The notes under the pieces are model-generated. The model did no database searches. It was given only the letters and a program-made list of their open reading frames with translations, and was not told the DNA's origin. This document shows, piece after piece, positions 49,201-61,200 of a DNA stretch of 64,000 nucleotides (within the stretch, counting starts at the first letter, position 1; each line of letters begins with the position of its first letter). A program made the position numbers and the translations under genes. The DNA is from Cervus elaphus (taxonomy: Eukaryota; Chordata; Mammalia; Artiodactyla; Cervidae), in NCBI RefSeq assembly GCF_910594005.1, contig NC_057829.1, positions 60,619,001-60,683,000 of the forward strand. Reading direction: 5' to 3'.

Positions 49201-52200
49201 TTCTGGGCATACACACTGAGGAAACCAGATCTGAAAGAGACACATGCACCCCAATGTTCATCGCAGCACTGCTTATAATAGCCAGGACATGGAAGCAACC
49301 TAGATGCCCATCAGCAGATGAATGGATAAGGAAGCTGTGGTACATATACACCATGGAATATTACTCAGCCGTTAAAAAGAATTCATTTGAATCAGTCCTA
49401 ATGAGATGGATGAAACTGGAGCCCATTATACAGAGTGAAGTAAGCCATAAAGATAAAGAACATTACAGCATACTAACACATATATATGGAATTTAGAAAG
49501 ATGGTAACGATAACCCTATATGCAAAACAGAAAAAGAGACACAGAAATACAGAACAGACTTTTGAACTCTGTGGGAGAAGGTGAGGGTGGGATGTTTCAA
49601 AAGAACAGCATGTATACTATCTATGGTGAAACAGATCCCCAGCCCAGGTGGGATGCATGAGACAAGTGCTCGGGCCTGGTGCACTGGGAAGACCCAGAGG
49701 AATCGGGTGGAGAGGGAGGTGGGAGGGGGGATCGGGATGGGGAATAAGTGTAAATCTATGGCTGATTCATATCAATGTATGACAAAACCCACTGAAATGT
49801 TGTGAAGTAATTAGCCTCCAACTAATAAAAAAATTAAAAAAAAAAAAAAAAGAAAGTTAATGGACCAGCTAAGTTGTAGATACAAATAAGATATAGGATA
49901 AGCTTTTGTATTTTGCATATTTTTAAATTCTTTGGCTCCTAGGAACTAGCTGTTTGATTGATTGACTGATTGATAAGCTGATTCTTCTCCCAAATCTCTC
50001 TAAAAACAATCCATTAAATGTATCTGAGAAAGAAGTGATAGGTGATTTACATTTAAAAGATTCCTTTATGGTTTTGAAAAGTGAGAGTCTATTTATATTC
50101 ATTTCAGCACTGAATACTGGCTTACTGTTGTTTAACCCATAGGCTGAAGTTCCACTGGATGAAGGTCTTTCATTTTTCGTTCTGAGTGGTGAAGAAGACT
50201 CAGCTATAGGCCAATCTGCAGAGCAGGTTGGATTTGTTCCTCCTGAAAATACAGGCAGATTTAGTAGGATGGGGTTTATGAAAGAGATTTACATGGTCAC
50301 AAATAAAAAGCTGGGATTTAAGATGAGAGCTTGATATTACTCAGCTGTCAGGGCAGATCTCAGCTCTGAAGCCAGGTTTAAAGCCCTACCGGGGGTGCAG
50401 TAAAGATAGCTTGGAAGGTACAAAGAGCTCCTCTTTGTGGTTGAAATCCTCAAAGAGATCCCCTATGTGAAGATACCTCAAATCTTGCTCAAGGTGTCAG
50501 TGTCATATCTTGTTTGACTTTTGAAAAAAAATGCCACAAAAATTTCTGATTTTCAAATCTTTTTTGATTTCATGACAGAGATTTATACAGAAAGTATGAG
50601 GATGCAATGATGTGATACGAACCTAGGTGATACTTTACCTTGTTACTCAGTTTTGTCAGAGTTGATCAAGGTCATGTACAGTTATCTATTCAAAGGAATT
50701 TTATGATTAATTCTTTTTATTTAATTATTTATCCCTAAATGTATGTTTTCAAAAATTAAGGGATTTTTATTTATATGACTCACATACTCTGTCTCCTCCT
50801 TTCTTTCAGTATATGTAGATTTTAAGTTATACAACTACAGTCATCTAAAATGGTGATTTTTTTGTGTGTGAAGAGACATAAAATTTCTGATATGATATAA
50901 AAGTATATGTTTTTACATTTAGTAATATATCTACTTCAATATCTCCATTGTTTGAAACTTTTATATATCATATTTCAGAAATAATTGATCATCTGTCACG
51001 GACTTCTATTTGTATCTTTACTTTACTTGTTTTTCTTAAATAGCATCCTGAAAAGAACATGACTGCTGCACGTTACCTTAGGTAGTACTGCTTTCTGAAA
51101 GGTGAAAAAGATGGGGCTAAAGATCACATGGCTTGATATCCCTAGACTTTGCTCTGTACTATAAATTCTCAACAATTGGACTGTCATAGTTCAATATCTC
51201 AGAACATTTTTCCATAGGAGAGGAGAGACTTGTGGTTCTTTTTCAGTAGTATTTTGTTGAGAATTGCAATGAAGGGCTATAGGAAAATCATAGTTTCTGA
51301 TATTAAGCCTTAAGTGAGTTCGTCAGTGTTCAATGAAAGTTCATTGTAACATGGTTTCAGTTTGAACTTGAACTGGGTGGCATAGATCAGAAAGACTTGA
51401 TGGCAGGATTTTAGTACATTTTATTTATCTGTACATTAATCATTGGGAACAAGCATGTATACTTATTTTTCTTTTGAGATTCAACAGAGATCAGTAAATG
51501 GTAGTTACCACAAACATTTTTCACTTGATGATGATTTACAGAACTTTTCTGAGGGCCAAGATGAAGATTTTGTGGAAGAAGTCATTTTCCCAGATTTACT
51601 TGAAGTGAAGGCTGCTGATTATGAAGATGACCAAGAACAAATAAAAAAACAACAGGCAAACATTTTTATTCCAAGTAGTTCTCCAGGTAAAGTTTTTTCA
51701 TGATAAAATATTCAAGTTATTAATGAGTCATAGTATAGGATAATAGCTTCTTTGTATGGTGGATAGATAAAAAGTAATGATCTAAAATTATAGAAAGTTT
51801 TCTGTATTCTTTGTGCTTTCTCTGAGTTTAAGGGAATTGGTTAAAAGAGCTCATTCATTCTTGTGTGTGTCTGTGTCTGTGTCTGTTTCTATGTCTGTGT
51901 ATTTGACCTTCTGGTAGACTTTCAGTTCAGTTGCTCAGTCGTGTCTGACTCTTTGCGACCCCATGGACCGCAGCATGCCAGGCCTCCCTATCCATCACCA
52001 ACTCCTGGAGTTTACTCAGACTCATGTCCATTGAATCGGTGATGCCATCCAACCATCTCATCCTCTGTCGTCCCCTTTTCCTGTGCCTTCAATCTTTCCC
52101 AGCATCAGGGTTTTTTCAAATGAGTCAGCTCTTCGCATCAGGTGGCCAAAGTATTGCAGTCAGCTTCAACATCAGTCCTTCCAATGAACACTCAGGACTG

Positions 52201-55200
52201 ATCTCTTTTAGGATGGACTGGTTGGATCTCCTTGCAGTCCTAGGGACTCTCAAGAGTCTTGCCAAACACCATAGTTCAAAAGCATCAATTCTTTGGCGCT
52301 CAGCTTTCTTTATAGTCCAACTCTCACATCCATACATGACTACTGGAAAAACCATAGCTTCAAATAGATGGACCTTTGTTGGCAAAGTAATGTCTCTGCT
52401 TTTTAATATGCTGTCTAGGTTGGTCATAACTTTCCTTAAAAGGAGGAAGCATCTTTTAATTTCATGGCTGCAGTCACCATCTGCAATGATTTTGGAGCCC
52501 AAAAAAATAGTCAGTCAGCCACTGTTTCCACTGTTTCTCCATCTATCTGCCATGAAGTGATGGGACTGGATGCCATGATCTTAGTTTCCTGAATGTTCAG
52601 CTTTAAGGCAACTTTTTCACTCTCCTGTTTCACTTTCATCAAGAGGCTCTTTAGTTCTTCTTCACTTTCTGCCATAAGGGTGGTGTCACCTGCATATCTG
52701 AAGTTATTGGTATTTCTCCCAGCAATCTTGATTCCAGCTTGTGCTTCATCCAGTCTAGCGTTTCTCATGATGAACTCTGCATATAAGTTAAATAAGCAGG
52801 GTGACAATATACAGCCTTGACGTACTCCTTTCCCGATTTGAAACCAGTCTGTTGTTCCATGTCCAGTTTTAACTGTTGCTTCCTGACCTGCATACAGGTT
52901 TCTCAAGAGGCAGGTCAGGTGGTCTGGTATTCCCATCTCTTTCAGAATTTTCCACAGTTTATTGTGATCCACACAGTCAAAGGCTTTGGCATAGTCAATA
53001 AAGCAGAAATAGATGTTTTTCTGGAACTCTCTTGCTTTTTCAATGATCCAGTGGATGTTGGCAATTTGACCTCACGGTTCACATATTGTTGAAGCCTGGC
53101 TTGGAGAATTTTGAGTGTTACTTTATTAGCGTGTGAGATGAGTGCAATTGTGCAGTAGTTAGAGCAATCTTTGGCATTGCCCTACTTTGGGATTGGAATG
53201 AAAATTGACCTTTTCCAGTCCTGTGGCAACTGCTGAGTTTTCAAAATTTGCTGACATATTGAGTGTAGCACTTTCACAGCATCATCTTTTAGGATTTGAA
53301 ATAGCTCAACTGGAATTCCATCACCTCCACTAGCTTTGTTCATAGTGATGCTTCCTAAGGCCCACATCACATTCCAGGATGTCTGGCTCTAGGTGAGTGA
53401 TCACACCATCATGATTATCTGGGTCATGAAGATCTTTTTTGTACAGTTCTTCTGTGTATTCTTTCCACCTCTTCTTAATATCATCTGCTTCTGTTAGGTC
53501 CATACCATTTCTGTCCTTTATTGAGCCCATCTTTGCATGAAATGTCCCCTTGGTATCTCTAATTTTCTTGAAGAGATCTCTAGTCTTTCCCATTCTATTT
53601 TTTCCCTCTATTTCTTTGCATTGATCACTGAGGAAGGCTTTCTTACCTCTCCTTGCTATTCTTTGGAACTCTGCATTCAAATGGTTATGTCTTTCCTTTT
53701 CTCCTTTGCTTTTGGCTTCTCTTCTTTTCACAGCTATTTGTAAGGCCTCCTCAGACAGCCATTTTGCTTTTTTGCATTTCTATTTCTTGGGGATGGTCTT
53801 GATCCCTGTCTCCTATACAATGTCACCAACCTCCATCCAGAGTTCTTCAGGCACTCTATCAGATCTAGTCCCTTAAATCTGTTTCTCACTTCCACTGTAT
53901 AATCATAAGGGATTTGCTTTAGGTCATACCTGAATGGTCTTGTGGTTTTCCCCACTTTCTTCAATTTCAATCTGAATTTGGCAATAAGGAGTTAATGATC
54001 TGAGCCACAGTCAGCTCCTTGTCTTGTTTTTGCTGACTGTATAGAGCTTCTCCATCTTTGGCTGCAAAGAATATCATCAGTCTGATTTCAGTGTTGACCA
54101 TCTGGTGATGTCCATGTGTAGAGTCTTCTCTTGTGCTGTTGGAAGAGGGTGTTTGCTATGACCAGTGCGTTCTCTTGGCAAAACTCTATTAGCCTTTGCC
54201 CTGCTTCATTCTATACTCCAAGGCCAAATTTGCCTGTTACTCCAGGTGTTTCTTGACTTCCTACTTTTTCATTCCAGTCCCCTATAATGAAAAGGGCATC
54301 TTTTTTGGATGTTAGTTTTAAAACGTCTTGTAGGTCTTCATAGAACTGTTCAACTTCAGCTTCTTCAGTGCTACTGGTCAGGGCATAGACTTGGATTACT
54401 GTGATATTGAATGGATTGCCTTGGAAACAAACAGAGATCATTCTGTCGTTTTTGAGATTGCATCCAAGTACTGCATTTCAAACGCTTGTTGACTCTGATG
54501 GCTACTCCATTTCTTCTAAGGGATTCCTGCCCACAGTAGTAGATAAAAGGGTAGACTTTAGTGGTAGAGTATATGATAGTCCTCTTTTGCTTCTTGTTCG
54601 GTCAATCCCAGTTTACTGTTTTGGACTTGAAAATAACATCTAGGTTTTGTTATTAAGTGATCAACCAGCTTAAACTGCCAGAAGATATGATGCCACGCAT
54701 TTTAGAAGAAGAAGGATTGTATATTCAGAAAAAGCCAGAAATATATAAAAAGACCTGCAACAAAATGGAAAATCGCCTGCTTAAACTAGAAGAGGCAAGT
54801 TCACTACCTGATAAGCTAAATCACCACTGGCAGTATGCAACATTTGTTTTTAGTGTAATATTTAATTACTATATTCTTAAATATTTTTAATAGGGAAAGT
54901 GTTGGTTTGAAGAAAGTGGAGAAATAATGTCATTACCTTCACCTATTAGGCGGTCATGGAATTTCAGACTAAACGTAAGCAAGGAACCTTTAAATCCAGC
55001 CCTGAAGACCATGTATAGAAAGGTAACCAACAGTTTATTTGTGATTATGTTTAGAATTCTTGTAATATAAATTATAACTTGTATATTTACTTGTATACTT
55101 ATTTTGTTAATTCACCTTTTGAGGATATTAGTAAGTCTAGTAAAGGCAAAACTATGATGAAATATTAAATAGCCATTAAAATTTTGTTTTCAGGGAATAT

Positions 55201-58200
55201 TTAATGATCTGGGGGAGAGCTCAGAATGTGAAGTTAAAAAAAAAAGCAGAATGTGAAATTTCATATGATCCTATCTTTATAAAAATAGATAATGAATGAA
55301 TGAATTTATCAATGAATAATACAGACATATGTGTGTATATAGATAAAAAGTCTGGGAAACATATCAGAGTTAATAATTATCTTTGGATAGTAGGACATAG
55401 GCTTATTTTTATTTTCTTTCTTATACTCTCTTCTAGATTTTAGAAATGAATATATATTGTACTTATAACCAAAGAAGCAAATTTTATGTGTATTTCAGAG
55501 CACATTATGAAAATTAGCAGTTCATTAACCTAATGAAAAGAAATATTTAGACAGAAATAGTTATATTAAAAACTGGGCATGAAAAAAATTTAAATAAGAA
55601 TTATGTACTAAAACTTAATTGCTCAATCACTTGCCTTTGTTGTTGTTCAGTCACATAATTGTATGACTCTTTGCGACCCCATGGACTTCAGCACACCAGG
55701 CTTCCCTGCTCTTAACTATCACCCGGAGTTCACTAAAACTCATGTCCATTGAGTGGTGATACCATCCAACCATCTCATCCTCTGTTGTCCCCCTTCTCCT
55801 CCTGCCTTCAATCTTTCCCAGCATCAGAATCTTATCCAATGAGCTGGCTTTTCCCATCAGGTGGCCAAAGTATTGGAGCTTCAGCTTCAGCATCAGTCCT
55901 TCCAGTGAATATTCAGAACTGATTTCCTTTAGGATTTACTGGTTTGATCTCCTTGCTGTCCAAGGGACTCTCAAGAGTCTTCTCCAACACCACAGTTCAA
56001 AAGCATCAGTTCTTCGGCTCTCAGCTTTCTTTACAGTCCAACTCTCACATCCATACATGACTACTGGAAAAACCATAGCTTTGTCTAGACGGGCCTTTAT
56101 TGGCAAAGTAATGTCTCTGCTTTTTAATATGCTGTGTAGGTTGGTCATAGCTTTTCTTCCAAGGAGCAAGTGTCTTTTAATTTCATGGCTGCAGTCACCA
56201 TCTGCAGTGATTTTGGAGCCCCCCAAAATAAAGTCTGTCACTGTTTCCATTGTTTCCCCATCTATTTGCCATGAAGTGATGGGACCAGGTGCCATGATTT
56301 TACTTTTCCTCTTCTAGTAATTATATGCCTTTTGTAGTCAATGCTTTTTCTTAAAAAATGCCTTTCTGTATTTCTTTCTTTTTTAAAAAAAATTGATTTA
56401 TTTATTTCAATTTGAAGCTAATAACTTTACAATATTGTAGTGGTTTTTACCATACATTGACATAAATCAGCCATGGGTGTACATGTGTTCCCCATCCTGA
56501 ACCCTGCTCCCACCTCCCTCCTCATCCCATCCCTCATATTCCAGCAGCTGCAACATTTTAACAGCAAGAGCATTTCATTCCTTATAATGCTGATACTTCT
56601 CAGCCTATATAGAAAATAAGGTTTCTCCCTAAATTGAAGAGATTTATACTTTTGGAGGTCTCCTTATCTTTTTTTAACACGTGAGAATTTTCTTTCTACA
56701 TAATATATGCTCTCTTTTCTTCTCCACAGTCTCTGTTTATTTCTCAGACAATCTAGAAAAATTTTTTTATTTCCTTATATCATAATATGTTTTTAGTATC
56801 TTTATACCACTTATAAATTTATTTCAGGATTTTCTAAAAATACACCAAAACTTCTTGCTGCTAAGAAAATCTTTTACCATTTTACCATACAAAAATGCAT
56901 TTAAGCTTTAATTAGTTGTCCTACTTTTAAAATTAAGACAAATACAAAGTTTTTTTTCATGAACGAGTGTTGATATTTTTACCAAAATTCCTTGCTGTTA
57001 CCCGTATTTGGAGTAGACAAACCTGTAACAGTTTTACCTTCTGTTTTTAAATTGGCTTGTTGTACTTTCTGATGAGTATCTGTTGGCTCTTTCAGGTTCT
57101 CTTAACAGGACGGTCAGATGTTTCATTGCTTCTTTCGACTTTTATACAGTCACCAATACCATGCAGATCTTGCTGTTAGTGGTTTTGCTCCACTCACTTG
57201 TATTTTTGGATTCAGTGGAGATGTTTTCAGATGCAATTTTGTTTAAAATCTTGTCCATGGATTTTTGGTTTTGCTATCTAGTTACCCTGCTTGTTTTATA
57301 AAGATATTTTGGAGTACAGGCATATCTCTGAGATATTGCTGGTTCACTTCTAGACCACCACAGTAAAGCAAGTCAAATGAATTTTTTGGTTTTGAAAAAT
57401 TTCAAAAGTGCATGTAAAAGTTATGTCTACACTAATCTGTAGTTTATTAAATATTCAATAGCATTATGTCTAAAAAACTCAGTGTACATATCAGAATTAA
57501 AAAACACTTTATTGCTAAAAATGCTATTAGTAACTGTCATCGGAGCTTTCTGCTCTTTTCTAACTTCATTCAAGCTAATTTCAGTGTTTCATGGACTCTT
57601 AGAGTTGGGAATAAATATGTCACTTCACCAAGCATGTAAACTTGAGTATTAAAATTCATTCTGTAGCACCATTCTTAGCAGGTGATATTCTGGAATTAGT
57701 GTCAGACAAATACCTCTGCCTGCCTTTCCCTTCTGTCTTCTCTACAGTTTTTATTATGCACAGCCAGCTATCGAGGCAAGGTTCATTTGGGGTTTCTCAC
57801 TGGGAAAGAAAAATCTCAATGCTGTAAGGGCCATTGGAGCAGAGATGATAGTTTGCAGATTAAGTCTGGCTCCAGATGATTATTAGATCATCACATTAAC
57901 GAACTATTGACCCACCAATTTTAAACACCACTTTTTTATCGTGATCCTTTAGGAAATTACTTGGGGGCTTATAACTTGAAAGTTCAGCCTCTGCACAGAG
58001 TAGTAAAGTAGATGACCATTTATAGTAAGGTGATTAAAATGCTCCAATATAAATATATGAAATCAAGGGCTATAATCAGTTTTAAGAAAGGAGCAAATAA
58101 TTGTTTTTTACTTTTCTGTGTCTTCATTTTCTTACAGTTAGCATGTTACTTTTATAAAAAGTTACTTGTAATTAAAAAAATAGAATCGAATTAACATTGT

Positions 58201-61200
58201 GTAAATACTTTTCTTTAAAAGGCAGTGAAATCTGATCTAGAAAGCTCTGTTAGGAACAAAATGGAAGGTCAAAGGGAAATGTACCAATTAGATCTCAATA
58301 TAGTGGGTTTGCAATTCAGTCATCATCCTCTCTTCAATCAAGAACAAGTATTATGTGCTAGGCTGCTCCAACTTTATGAGTGTTTTCAGGACAGGCAGCA
58401 ACAGAATTTACCACAGCTGCTTTATGAGAAGGTAAGCATGGTTTTCATTACATTTACAGAGCTGACCTTTAATATTGAAAGAAAAAAAAACTTCTTAGTA
58501 CAGAGCAAGTTATGGTGGAATATTTCCTTAGCACTACAACTATTTAACCAAATAAAGCTTGATTTCAGTTTTTCTGAAAAGAAATTGTAGGAATTAACTG
58601 GCCAGGGAGACAGACTCAAACATATCCTGCAGGGTATTTAGCATTTATAGTTTGTTAATCAATGGTATTTCTTGATCCTATGACTCAAGAAGAATATTTG
58701 AAGTGATTACTATTTAAAAGAACCAAATGACTATTTCAAGTCTTGTAAGAAAGTATTTTTGATAAAAATATTAGTGATCCTGAACCTTCTATAGAGTTTA
58801 ATATGAGAATGATGTAGCCAACTAGTCATCTAATGACGTGCATGTATGTGTGCGCTTGTGCGTGCGCATGCACGCATGTGTTTTTGTGTGTGTGGCACAT
58901 GCACTCAGTCATGTCCAACTGTTTGTGACCCCATGGACTGTAGCCTGCCAGGTTCCTCTGTCCATGGAATTCTTGCCTGCATGCATGTTAAGTAGCTTCA
59001 ACTACGTCCGGCTCTTTGCAGCCCTATGGACTGTGGCCCACCAGGCTCCTCAGCCCATGGAATTCTCCAGGCAAGAGTATTGAAGTGGGTTACTTCAGGG
59101 GATCTTCCAGACTCCGGGATCAAACCTGCATCTCTTATGTCTCCTGCTTGGCGGCAGGTTCTTTATGGAAGCCCAATGACATCATAAAGGGTACATAAAG
59201 TCTGAGGAGAAATCAAAGAAATATACCCAGTGACTACTTTTATAAATTTGTACCTCTCGTTTAGACTGTATACTGAGTTTTTGATACATGAATATTTTGT
59301 TAACTAGTGTTCTCTCTGAAAAGATATCTGATAGGTCTCATTCAGCTAATTAATATACTTAAATATTTAGTGAGGTATTTAGTTAAATAATCAAGCCTAG
59401 TAGGGTCACCAAGACATTTCAATAAAGTAGAAATGAATTATACCTTAATATATTTGCTTTTTAAAGTACAAGTGCAAAAAAGAAGACTTAATCCATTTGA
59501 TTGAATTTCCATGTAGCAAATGTGTGGGAGTACTTCCTAAATGAATCCTATGAATTAATAAGGTCAGAATATTTCCTAAAACAAATGTTGAATATTCTAA
59601 CTTTTAGTTTAATATGACCATTGTTTTTCTGAATGAAAGAACCAACTCTGAAACTAATATGTAGGTCATTGAAAATATGATTTGTCTATTTAATAGTTTT
59701 CCAACACTGTTGTGTAATCTTTGAAGCCTGATCTAGCAATAGCAATTTTGTTTCACTAGAATACTACTTATTACTGTACAGAAAAACTCATTTGTTTTTC
59801 ATGTAGCATGGCTTTCTGTGTAAAATAATATTGAAGGATCATTATTTCCAACATTTTTCTTATATTAATGATTCTTAGGAGCCAAAAGTAATTTCTTAGT
59901 TGCTTTTTACTTTTCTTTTCTTTATTTAAAATGTGCACATTTATTTATTTAAAATGTGCACATAAACATTTTCTCCAGTTTCCTGGTAAATTGTAAAAAG
60001 AGAAATTTGGTAAGGCATGTGTATGCCCTTCTAGAATGAAAGAGAACTGTAGGAGGGAGGGAAAAAGGCCAAAGGTTGCAGGGTGTGACCATTGGTCTTC
60101 TACCAAAATACTGATTTCTAATTTTTGCATCCCTTTAGTCCCTTGATGTGAAATATATGGCTCTGCTCGTTCTCGGTGTGTTCAAACGAAGTTCAAAGTA
60201 GTAGGAGACTCAGTGACATCCAAGGATTTATTAAACTGCAAAATGTCCTGTTATGTGAATGTGAATTCTACTTAAAGAACACGGAGAAATATTGTAGACA
60301 GTATGAAAGAGTAGAACGGATCCTCAGTTTTGCAGAGTTCTGCTGTTGTTCCCTCTAGTTTACACAAGAGGGAAATTGCACAAGTAATACAGGAGTTCAT
60401 TCCCACTGTAAGAGATTCAGTGTAGTTTCATACTGTGAAAGTCTCACTTCAGTCTTCACCTCGTGGTTTAAACTACAGCTTTAAAGATCTCTTTTCCATG
60501 TTTCTCTGTATATACATATGCCATGATAGATTTTAAGATAAACTGGATCTTCTGGTATGTATGATTTGGTAACTTGGCTTTTTAAAATTACTTTTGAGTC
60601 TTGGAGCTTGTCCCATATCACTGTATATAGACCCATAATATACATGTATTTTAATATGTTCAATCACTCAGTCTTGACACTTCTTATGGTCATGAATGAC
60701 TTCATAAATGACTTCTTAGGTCATTTCCATCTTCTTACGATTACAAATAATAAAGCAGTGAACATCTGTGTGTCTATGTATTTGAGCACATGTGTGAAAA
60801 CTTCTGTAGGCTAGATTTGTAGAAGTGAAAGTTCTTGGTCAAGAGTAAGGGTGCATGAAGTTTAAGTTTTTATCAGAGTAATGAATTGCCTTTCCAAGAA
60901 AATTTTTCAGTTTGAGTTTCCACTGATAGTACAGGACAGAGCTTACTTCCCAGAGTCCTAACCAATAGTTGATATTACTTGCCCAGTTTTCTGTATAGCT
61001 TTGTTCATCTTTATAAGAGTTTTCATATATATATATATGTACAAATATATATATATATACACATATAACCATTTACACATGTACATACACACACATTGCA
61101 TGTACAAAATGTATATCTTTTTAATATGTTTTAAATATTTTTATCCCATTCTGTTACTTGCCTTTTGACTTCATTTTTCCTATCTCTTGCAAATATTTAA

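Noticed and set aside
60120..60358. Acceptor-like site and 60-codon frame between CC2D2B exons 9 and 10
   Set aside because: Exons 9 and 10 already join in phase 0, and the frame has no donor in phase and no CC2D2 similarity.
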